Shown: piece after piece, positions 1 to 5,895 of the stretch
Numbering within the stretch: position 1 is the first letter of the stretch
Layout of the letters: each line of letters starts with the position of its first letter
Notes under the pieces: generated by a model
Databases searched by the model: none
Seen by the model: only the letters and a program-made list of their open reading frames with translations
What the model was told of the DNA's origin: nothing
Program-made: the position numbers and the translations under genes
NCBI GenBank assembly: GCA_024699205.1
Contig: JAILQA010000104.1
Coordinates: 1 to 6,356, forward strand
Length of the DNA: 6,356 bases
Reading direction: 5' to 3'
From: Treponema sp.
GTDB lineage: Bacteria > Spirochaetota > Spirochaetia > Treponematales > Treponemataceae

Positions 1-16
1 AATTAAAAAAGTGTGA

Positions 17-22
17 TATAAT
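17..22 (+). promoter_or_regulatory. Extended -10 promoter element of the lipoprotein gene
   Basis: A perfect TATAAT is preceded by TGA, giving the extended -10 arrangement TGnTATAAT. A transcript would start near 29-30, about 45 nt ahead of the lipoprotein ATG at 74. The -35 region would fall at or beyond the left window edge and cannot be judged. A 12-bp palindrome (22-33) overlaps the last base of the box and the predicted transcription start. Confidence 0.55.
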
Positions 23-73
23 ATACTAGTATACTACTTAAAGTAAATGTTTCAAAAAAATGGAGAAAAAACT

Positions 74-604
74 ATGAAAAAAACTTTACTATTGGCAGCT
101 TTTTCAGCTCTTCTCTTTGCTTTTGTTTCCTGTGCTTCAAAAAAAGCCGGAGCTGATGAATCTCAGGGTGATTCAAAAGCAAGAATCGAAGCACTCGCAG
201 AAGAAGGTGCTATTGACCTTGCAACATGGCAGACAGCAGACAAGTTTGCAATGAAGTATGATGCTGAAGCTTATACTCTTACCTGCAATGGAGGTGAATA
301 CTTCCAGTTCCCGTTACCACGAGAAATAAATCCAGGCGAATATCTTACTGTTCACCTGACAGGTACAAATAATGGAGATACAGGCTTCAGAAGCTGGGTT
401 GTAGACAATAATCAGACTACCCTTACAGAAGAGCTTTATCTTGATTTCAAAAAAGATGGAGCAGATTATGTAACTGGTGATTTTGACGTTACCTACACTC
501 TCGACGTAACTGGACCAGCTTCATTTTTGTTCATCAAAGGACCTCAGTGGGGAACAATGATAGATAACCTTACAATCAAATCTGTAGCAGTAATTTACGA
601 ATAA
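74..604 (+). CDS. Small secreted lipoprotein with a CBM-like beta-sandwich domain
   Basis: This is a predicted lipoprotein of 176 residues; I do not recognise a named family. The start is placed at the ATG at 74, not the upstream in-frame ATG at 47, because GGAG (62-65) lies 8 nt ahead of it and the product then begins with a classic signal peptide: MKK, a hydrophobic stretch (residues 5-18) and a FVSC lipobox with Cys20. Residues 21-40 are a charged linker. Residues 45-176 are rich in alternating polar and hydrophobic beta-strand patterns with many aromatic, Asn, Asp and Gly residues. They end in a GPQWG turn (Trp159) and an IDNLTIKSVAVIYE strand pair, which resembles the last strands of carbohydrate-binding or galactose-binding-like beta-sandwiches. 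Surface anchoring and glycan binding are inferred from this pattern. It appears to be a single-gene unit, with its own promoter and a strong terminator 33 nt after the stop. Confidence 0.8.
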   Translation: MKKTLLLAAFSALLFAFVSCASKKAGADESQGDSKARIEALAEEGAIDLATWQTADKFAMKYDAEAYTLTCNGGEYFQFPLPREINPGEYLTVHLTGTNNGDTGFRSWVVDNNQTTLTEELYLDFKKDGADYVTGDFDVTYTLDVTGPASFLFIKGPQWGTMIDNLTIKSVAVIYE

Positions 605-636
605 TATCTGACACAGATTTGCAAGACCTAATCATT

Positions 637-679
637 TCCGATGGATTTGGACCAGCACACCAAAACCATCGGATTTTTT
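637..679 (+). terminator. Intrinsic terminator after the lipoprotein gene
   Basis: The arms at 638-650 and 660-672 pair over 13 bp with a single mismatch (A against A) and enclose a 9-nt loop. A T-A pair (637/673) extends the stem, and six T residues follow at 674-679. This is a textbook Rho-independent terminator. It separates the lipoprotein gene from dat, which must therefore have its own promoter in 680-795. Confidence 0.9.
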
Positions 680-709
680 ATTGTTTTTTACACTTTTCTT
701 TATAACGGC

Positions 710-738
710 TTGCCCTTAAAGGTAATTTCGTGTAAAGT
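710..738 (+). promoter_or_regulatory. Possible promoter of dat-ddc
   Basis: TTGCCC (710-715) and TAAAGT (733-738) are spaced by 17 nt, each matching 4 of 6 consensus bases. A second candidate is a -10 TATATT at 748-753 with a poor -35. Some promoter is expected here because a strong terminator lies just upstream, but which element is used cannot be settled from sequence. The transcript leader would be roughly 35-50 nt. Confidence 0.3.
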
Positions 739-795
739 TAATTTCATTATATTTATAAAAACAGCGAAATTGCTGCTTGTAATGGGAGAACGTCG

Positions 796-2148
796 ATGTC
801 AGAAAAAGGCACCAATCAGTATTACATTACCAGACAGGATTCCACAGAATCTAATGCCCGTAGCTATCCGCGAAAATTTCCAATCGCGATTGCAAAAGCA
901 AAAGGCTCATGGGTTGAGGACGTAGAAGGAAACAAATATCTGGATTTTTTATGTGGGGCTGGAACTTTAGCTCTTGGCCATAACAATGAAAAGTTAAACA
1001 AGGCAATGGTAGAAATGCTTACAAATGATTCTCCACTGCATACCTTGGACTTAACGACACCTGTAAAAGATGCTTTTGTTGAAAAACTGTTTTCTTTACT
1101 GCCTCCTGAATTAGGCAAAAATGCAAAAATCCAGTTCTGTTCACCAAGCGGAACAGATGCAACTGATGCAGCAATCAAATTATGTAAAACAGCCACAAAA
1201 CGCTCAAGTGTTATTTCATTTTCAGGCGGATATCACGGAATGGGACAAGGACCTTTGGCCTGCATGGGAAATCTTCATGCTAAAACTGAAGTTAATGGTC
1301 TTATGCCCGATGTTCATTCTTTCCCATATCCTTATGATTACAGAGATCCTTTTGGATTGGGTGGAGAACTTGGCGTAAAAGCAGCCTGCAACTTTTTTGA
1401 ACGAACACTCAAAGACCCGGAAAGCGGAATTACAAAACCAGCCTGCGTTATTCTTGAAGCAATTCAGGGAGAAGGCGGCGTTATTCCAGCTCCAGTTGAG
1501 TTCTTAAAAACTGTAAGACGGGTTACACAAGAGCTAGATATTCCATTAATCGTTGATGAAATCCAGTGCGGCATGGGTAGAAGCGGAAAACTCTTTGCCT
1601 TTGAATATGCAGATATCATTCCTGATGTTATTTTGATTTCTAAAGCAATCGGTGGTTCACAGCCTCTTGCCGTTGTTGTATACGATAAAAAAATTGATAC
1701 CTGGGAAGCCGGTGCTCACGCAGGAACTTTCCGTGGAAATCAGCTAGCAATGAAAGCAGGAACAATTGTTTTAGATACAGTTTCTAAACCAGACTTTTTA
1801 GCTGATGTTTCAAGAAAAGGCGATTTAATCCGTGCAAAAATCAAGGAGCTTAAAAACAAAGTTTCAATTATCGGTGATGTGCGTGGTAAAGGTCTTATGA
1901 TTGGCACCGAGTTCGTAAATCCAAAAGGAGAAAAGGACTGCATTGGTTCCTTACCAGCCAGCGGAGAAATTGCCGGAAAAGTTCAGAGATTATGCTTTGA
2001 AAATGGTCTGATTGTAGAAAAAGGCGGAAGAAACGGTTCTGTAATGCGCTGTCTTTGTGCCCTGAATATTTCTGATGAAGACCTCTTGAAGGCCTGGACT
2101 ATTTTTGAAAAGTGCGTTCTTGCTGTAAACGAAGAATATACAAAATAA
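796..2148 (+). CDS. dat: L-2,4-diaminobutyrate:2-oxoglutarate 4-aminotransferase
   Basis: This cytosolic, PLP-dependent class III (omega) aminotransferase interconverts aspartate 4-semialdehyde plus glutamate with L-2,4-diaminobutyrate plus 2-oxoglutarate. The 450 residues match the usual family length. Visible motifs are SGTDATDAA (Ser118-Gly119-Thr120, PLP phosphate), SGGYHGM (Tyr146-His147, ring stacking), EAIQGEGG (Glu226), VDEIQCGMGR (Asp254, pyridine nitrogen), ISKAIGG (Lys283, Schiff base), HAGTFRGNQ (Thr311) and SVMRC (Arg418, probable carboxylate contact). The PYPYDYRDPFGLGGE and HAGTFRGNQLAMKAG blocks favour the diaminobutyrate aminotransferase group over ornithine or GABA aminotransferases. 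The start is the ATG preceded by GGGAG (784-788) with a 7-nt gap. A diaminobutyrate decarboxylase gene follows 96 nt downstream, which strongly supports the substrate assignment. EctB of ectoine synthesis makes the same product, but no ectA or ectC is present. Confidence 0.92.
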   Translation: MSEKGTNQYYITRQDSTESNARSYPRKFPIAIAKAKGSWVEDVEGNKYLDFLCGAGTLALGHNNEKLNKAMVEMLTNDSPLHTLDLTTPVKDAFVEKLFSLLPPELGKNAKIQFCSPSGTDATDAAIKLCKTATKRSSVISFSGGYHGMGQGPLACMGNLHAKTEVNGLMPDVHSFPYPYDYRDPFGLGGELGVKAACNFFERTLKDPESGITKPACVILEAIQGEGGVIPAPVEFLKTVRRVTQELDIPLIVDEIQCGMGRSGKLFAFEYADIIPDVILISKAIGGSQPLAVVVYDKKIDTWEAGAHAGTFRGNQLAMKAGTIVLDTVSKPDFLADVSRKGDLIRAKIKELKNKVSIIGDVRGKGLMIGTEFVNPKGEKDCIGSLPASGEIAGKVQRLCFENGLIVEKGGRNGSVMRCLCALNISDEDLLKAWTIFEKCVLAVNEEYTK

Positions 2149-2166
2149 TCCTGCTGATAGACTAAT

Positions 2167-2244
2167 CATAAGATTTACAACAAAGATTTTCGGTAATTTT
2201 TTTTAATAAAGATTTTCGACAAGGATTTTAAATAAGGATTTCTC
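2167..2244 (+). repeat. Six tandem 13-bp units forming the ddc leader
   Basis: The 78 bp before the ddc ATG divide exactly into six 13-nt units. They are cataagatttaca (2167), acaaagattttcg (2180), gtaatttttttta (2193, degenerate), ataaagattttcg (2206), acaaggattttaa (2219) and ataaggatttctc (2232). The consensus is roughly aYAArGATTTTcg. GATTT recurs at 2172, 2185, 2211, 2224 and 2237, all in 13-nt register. The last unit ends at the base before the start codon. No inverted-repeat or CRISPR character is seen. The array fills most of the dat-ddc intergenic gap. Confidence 0.85.
2234..2238 (+). promoter_or_regulatory. Ribosome binding site of ddc, inside the last repeat unit
   Basis: AAGGA lies 6 nt before the ATG at 2245, which is normal Shine-Dalgarno spacing and fixes the ddc start. 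An identical AAGGA occurs 13 nt upstream (2221-2225) in the preceding unit, too far from the ATG to serve directly. Earlier units carry AAAGA in the same register. Confidence 0.75.
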
Positions 2245-3720
2245 ATGGAAAATATTTTTCTGACAAACAAAGAGTCCGACAAGGAATTATACAAAAAAAT
2301 TATTTCCCAGACTTCGGAAGCAATTTTAAATACCTTCGACAGCGATAAGGCTTATTCTGGACCTACGCCCGAGGAATTAAAGTCTATAATCCATCAGACA
2401 TCTATTCTTCCAGAAAAAGGACTTGGCTGGGAAAAGGCTCTGGAGCTTACAAAAGAAAAAATCCTTCCAAATCTTTTAAAACCCTCTTCTACTGATTATA
2501 TGGCTCACCTTCACGGCTCATCACTTTTAGAAACAATTGCCGCAGAACTTATAATTTCAACCTTCAATCAGTCTATGGATAGCTGGGATCAATCGCCTGT
2601 TGCAACAGAAATTGAAGTTGAAGTCATAAAGTATCTTTGTAAGCTTTATGGCTATAATGATAATTCTGACGGTGTATTTACCAGTGGCGGCAGTCAGTCT
2701 AATCAGACGGCAATCATTCTTGCAAGAGACTCTTTTTGCAACAAAGAACTGAATTATGATATAAAAAAATATGGCGTAAACGAAAAGTGCCTCAAATTAA
2801 GAATGTATACCTCCGAAATCTCCCATTTTTCTATGGAAAAATCAGCTCACATTCTGGGCTTGGGCTATCAATCTGTAGTAAAAGTTCCAGTAGACAAAAA
2901 CAAGCGCATGGATATTTCCCTTTTGGAAAAACTGATTGCCGAGGATATTGAAAAAGGTAACATTCCTTTCTTAATTGTTGGAACTGTTGGTACAACTGAT
3001 TTTGGTTCGATTGACGATATCAAAAAATTATCTGAAATTGCCAAAAGAAACAAAATGTGGCTTCATGCAGATGCAGCCTATGGTTCCGGCGTAATTCTGT
3101 CAGATAAATATGCTAATTTGGACAGCAATCTTAATCTCTGCGATTCTATTACTGTAGATTTTCACAAGATGTTTGTAATGCCAATTTCCTGCAGCGCAGT
3201 TCTTATTAAGAATAGGGATGATTTCAATGCGCTCACAATTCATGCCGATTATCTCAACCGGGAAGAAGATGAAGAAGACGGCTATACAAATCTCGTAGAC
3301 AAATCCTTACAGACAACCAGACGTTTTGATGCATTAAAAGTATGGATTAGCTTCCAGATGCGAGGAAAAGACGGCTGGGCAAAAATTATAAATACAAGCA
3401 TAGAAAATGCAGCATATCTTTATTCAATTCTTCAAAAGGATTCAGACTTTGAGACTGCTGTAAAACCGGAAATAAGTTCTGTAGTATTTAGATTCGTTTA
3501 TAAGGAAAGTAATTCAGAAAATCCAGAAAAATCAGATTTTATAAACAAAAAGGTACGCAGAACTTTGATTCATTCTTATGGCACTGTAATTGGACAGACG
3601 GTAAGCGACGGCAAAGTTTTCTTAAAGTTCACCCTGCTCAATCCTCTTATTACCCATGAAAAACTGGATAAGCTTGTAAGTTTGATTAAACAGCTTTCTT
3701 ACGACCAGGCAGACAATTAA
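2245..3720 (+). CDS. ddc: L-2,4-diaminobutyrate decarboxylase (group II PLP decarboxylase)
   Basis: This enzyme decarboxylates L-2,4-diaminobutyrate to 1,3-diaminopropane and CO2 in the cytosol. The 491 residues are typical of bacterial group II PLP decarboxylases. Features in order are MAHLHGSSL (residues 86-94, substrate entrance), VFTSGGSQSNQTA (from residue 144, PLP phosphate), SEISHFSMEK (His194, ring stacking), HADAAYGSG (Asp276, pyridine nitrogen) and DFHKMFVMP (Lys308, Schiff base). The block from HADYLNREEDEEDGYTN to QTTRRFDALKVW is the one I associate with diaminobutyrate decarboxylases of the Acinetobacter Ddc type, rather than glutamate, tyrosine or aromatic amino acid decarboxylases. 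The C-terminal FLKFTLLNP strand is the usual family ending. It lies 96 nt downstream of dat on the same strand with no terminator between, so the two are probably cotranscribed. Related decarboxylases occur in siderophore clusters, but no siderophore synthetase is visible here. Confidence 0.92.
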   Translation: MENIFLTNKESDKELYKKIISQTSEAILNTFDSDKAYSGPTPEELKSIIHQTSILPEKGLGWEKALELTKEKILPNLLKPSSTDYMAHLHGSSLLETIAAELIISTFNQSMDSWDQSPVATEIEVEVIKYLCKLYGYNDNSDGVFTSGGSQSNQTAIILARDSFCNKELNYDIKKYGVNEKCLKLRMYTSEISHFSMEKSAHILGLGYQSVVKVPVDKNKRMDISLLEKLIAEDIEKGNIPFLIVGTVGTTDFGSIDDIKKLSEIAKRNKMWLHADAAYGSGVILSDKYANLDSNLNLCDSITVDFHKMFVMPISCSAVLIKNRDDFNALTIHADYLNREEDEEDGYTNLVDKSLQTTRRFDALKVWISFQMRGKDGWAKIINTSIENAAYLYSILQKDSDFETAVKPEISSVVFRFVYKESNSENPEKSDFINKKVRRTLIHSYGTVIGQTVSDGKVFLKFTLLNPLITHEKLDKLVSLIKQLSYDQADN

Positions 3721-3772
3721 TTATTTTTTACAGACTTAACTGTTTGTACAGCTTTTCCTGAATATATAGCTT

Positions 3773-5782
3773 TTACTGGGATTTTCTCTCTTTTTTTACC
3801 GCTGTAATTGTAAAGTTTATTGTTCGCTCTGTTTCTTTTCCAGGTGCAAGTTCAATATCCCAATACATTGTAGAAACAAAAGTCATATTTACAGGAACAA
3901 TTTGATTAGCATAAAAATCAGGACGTTTAAAAATAATCGGATAATAACAGAAACCGCAGTTTTCGTTTGGTTCAAGTCCAAAGGAGATTCCGCTCTGTTT
4001 ATCTGTAAGGCGGATTATATCAACATTTCTAAGCTGACTTTTGCTGTACTTTGTTGAAGTTGGAGCAGAAGAATCAATTTCTATTCTGTTTTCCTTATCT
4101 ACAACTTCCAGGTTATAATAAGTAATATTTTCGCTGTCAAAATTAGTATGTGCAAAATTAGATTCAATTGCAAAAATAGCCTTTAAAGGTTTATCACTCA
4201 TATTTTGAAGAATGTACTGAACATTCATTCCGGTAGAATTAATTATATATTTTTTACGCAAATAGATTTTCTGTTTTGTCGGCTGAAAAACTGCTTCTGC
4301 ACAAAGCTGTAGTTCATGATGATTTTGCGAATATTTTAATTCTGTATACTTAACTTTAGAAAAAACTCCATCCCCAGACGGTTTTCCTAAAATATAATTA
4401 TCAAACTGTTCCTGAGTAAGAAGATGATCTACAAAAATCCCGCGCTCGTAATTATCATTTACACCATCATATTCTTCGTATCGGGAATAATTATCTGCAT
4501 AATTTCCTGTATTTTTAAGGATATCTAATTCCTGAATTGCACCGCCTGTAATATCAATATAAGAAAAATAATTCTGCATGCGGCATACATATTCATTTAG
4601 TCCATCACCGTTATAATCAAAACAGGAAACGCTTTCTGTAAAGTCAGAACCTTCACGGAGAATTTTTTCGGCTTCCATCAAATATTTATAGCATTGCTGT
4701 CTGTATTTTGAATTGGAAAAGGTTCCTTTATGAGTACACAACAAGCCCACTCCATTTTGAGCCTGCCATAATTTTTCGCGAGCAGCTTTCTTACGCATTT
4801 TATCATTCTTATACTGATTTACCATCATGCTCACATACATAATTCTGTTGTAAAGCTCATGACTCTGGGGGTATGTATTCATAAAATCATGTACAGTAAA
4901 AGAATAAGCCCGTTTATTTTCTGTTTCTATAAAAGCCTGACTTATCCATTTAGCAACGGAACCGTTGATTCCTGAAGAAACATAATAAGGAACTTTTACA
5001 GAAGATATTTTCCTGTAATCTGTAGGAATTACAGTTTTGATACGGCAATCTTCGCGGCTTGTAATTTGCTCATAGAAAGAATCAAACCACATATTTTCAA
5101 GAAGGGCTTCTAGCTGCTGGTGATTTAAATGAATGTTTACAATACGTTCCGGCTGAAGTTGACAATAAAGATCTTTCTTTTCTATTTTTTCAACCTGCTT
5201 GGTGAGATAGTCTACATAACCTTCCGCACTCTGGCTTACATCAGGAATAAAAATATCATCATAAGGAAATATTTCGATTGATTTTCCTAAATCCGACATA
5301 AAAATTGGTAAAAACTTGCGTTTTTCTGCAGGAATTATAAAACTATCTAATAAAACATACTCTATTCCACAACTTTGAAGACAATTTACCAAAGAAGAAT
5401 CCCAGCAATCAGCAAAAAGAGTTATTCCACGCGGGCGTTTACCTATTGTCTGTCTGATTTCATCTGATAAAAGGTCAATCTGTCCTGTTCTATCTACAGG
5501 ATACAAAAGCGGAAGAATCGGTTCATAATATCCGCCGCCGAGTATTTCAAGTTGTTTGCGCTCGACCAGCTGTTTTAGAATCGTAATAAATTCATTGTGC
5601 TTTTTTTTATAATATTGGAGTTGAATACCTGAAAAAGAAAATGCAAAAGTAAGTGCAGGATGGGAATATAAAAATTTAACCAAAGGTTTATAGACAGTCT
5701 GGTAATCTTTTTCAAATTCGTCGTTTGATGCAAGACTTGTATTAAATGTCCTTAAACTGAAGCTCACGTATACGGAATTCAT
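3773..5782 (-). CDS. GH57-type glucanotransferase-like protein, probable pseudoenzyme
   Basis: This 669-residue protein has the length and architecture of GH57 4-alpha-glucanotransferases/alpha-amylases: an N-terminal (beta/alpha) domain (about 1-340), a middle helical region and a C-terminal beta-sandwich of the DUF1926 type (about 380-660, starting DYNGDGLNEY with ITGGAIQELD). Homology is supported by GGGYYEPIL (82-90), CGIEYVLLD (138-146), the YPQSHELYNRIMYVS block (304-318) and the AQ...YRQQCYKYLMEAE region (341-372). Family catalytic motifs are not preserved. The N-terminal HNHQP is replaced by RTFNT, the nucleophile motif WLTERVW reads TLFADCW (Glu replaced by Ala124), and the acid/base motif HDDGEKFG reads HLNHQQLE. 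The frame is intact, so this looks like a maintained non-catalytic or altered-function protein rather than decay. No signal peptide is seen, so it is probably cytoplasmic. The motif comparison is from memory of the family. Confidence 0.78.
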   Translation of the reverse strand: MNSVYVSFSLRTFNTSLASNDEFEKDYQTVYKPLVKFLYSHPALTFAFSFSGIQLQYYKKKHNEFITILKQLVERKQLEILGGGYYEPILPLLYPVDRTGQIDLLSDEIRQTIGKRPRGITLFADCWDSSLVNCLQSCGIEYVLLDSFIIPAEKRKFLPIFMSDLGKSIEIFPYDDIFIPDVSQSAEGYVDYLTKQVEKIEKKDLYCQLQPERIVNIHLNHQQLEALLENMWFDSFYEQITSREDCRIKTVIPTDYRKISSVKVPYYVSSGINGSVAKWISQAFIETENKRAYSFTVHDFMNTYPQSHELYNRIMYVSMMVNQYKNDKMRKKAAREKLWQAQNGVGLLCTHKGTFSNSKYRQQCYKYLMEAEKILREGSDFTESVSCFDYNGDGLNEYVCRMQNYFSYIDITGGAIQELDILKNTGNYADNYSRYEEYDGVNDNYERGIFVDHLLTQEQFDNYILGKPSGDGVFSKVKYTELKYSQNHHELQLCAEAVFQPTKQKIYLRKKYIINSTGMNVQYILQNMSDKPLKAIFAIESNFAHTNFDSENITYYNLEVVDKENRIEIDSSAPTSTKYSKSQLRNVDIIRLTDKQSGISFGLEPNENCGFCYYPIIFKRPDFYANQIVPVNMTFVSTMYWDIELAPGKETERTINFTITAVKKERKSQ

Positions 5783-5791
5783 TTTCCCTGT

Positions 5792-5826
5792 ACGGCTTCC
5801 CCACCAATTGCCGTCTATACTCCTTT
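5792..5826 (-). promoter_or_regulatory. Leader of the GH57-type gene: displaced Shine-Dalgarno and small hairpin
   Basis: On the minus strand a strong AAAGGAG (5826-5820) lies 37 nt before the annotated ATG at 5782, too far for normal use. Between them, ACGGC (5814-5810) pairs with GCCGT (5796-5792) around a 13-nt loop. No ATG, GTG or TTG occurs in frame between AAAGGAG and the ATG. A weaker AGGGA sits only 3 nt before the ATG. The hairpin could bring AAAGGAG nearer to the start codon, or the site may be fortuitous. Confidence 0.3.
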
Positions 5827-5852
5827 TATATTAAGTTTTTAAAATCACAAAT

Positions 5853-5858
5853 ATTATA
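5853..5858 (-). promoter_or_regulatory. Probable -10 box of the GH57-type gene
   Basis: The minus strand reads a perfect TATAAT here, in a very AT-rich stretch. It would start a transcript near 5846, giving a leader of about 64 nt. No good -35 hexamer is found 16-18 nt upstream. The box lies just after the hairpin that follows the RnfB-like gene, which fits an independent transcription unit. Confidence 0.4.
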
Positions 5859-5869
5859 TACAAAATTGA

Positions 5870-5895
5870 AACAGACCATTCCCCAATAATCTGTT
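5870..5895 (-). terminator. Terminator-like hairpin after the RnfB-like gene
   Basis: On the minus strand, 5895-5885 pairs with 5880-5870 over 11 bp, including two G-U wobbles, around a GGGG loop. The 5' arm begins inside the TAA stop codon. The following bases, TTCAATTTT, make an interrupted U-rich tail, so termination may be incomplete. It separates the RnfB-like gene from the GH57-type gene. Confidence 0.55.

Noticed and set aside
762..775. CAGC/GCTG stem ahead of dat as an attenuator or riboswitch
   Set aside because: Only 4 bp pair around a 6-nt loop, with no alternative pairing or U tract; not distinguishable from chance.
641..925. Open frame of 94 codons upstream of and overlapping dat
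   Set aside because: It starts inside the terminator hairpin, lacks a ribosome site, and its last part overlaps the start of dat, which has a good SD and strong homology.
864..1378. Open frames inside dat on both strands (864-1196 minus, 1121-1378 plus)
   Set aside because: Both lie wholly within the well-supported aminotransferase frame and show no recognisable protein features.
2167..2244. CRISPR array or transposon end
   Set aside because: The units are contiguous 13-mers without spacers, and no inverted terminal repeats, transposase or cas gene is near.
1740..3053. Minus-strand open frames at 1740-1943 and 2868-3053
   Set aside because: They are short antisense frames within dat and ddc, without start signals or recognisable motifs.
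3721..3772. Possible bidirectional terminator between ddc and the GH57-type gene
   Set aside because: Only weak pairings were found: 3730-3735 with 3742-3747 including a G-U pair, and CTGT/ACAG at 3740-3751. Neither strand has a proper U tract next to a stable stem, so no terminator is called.
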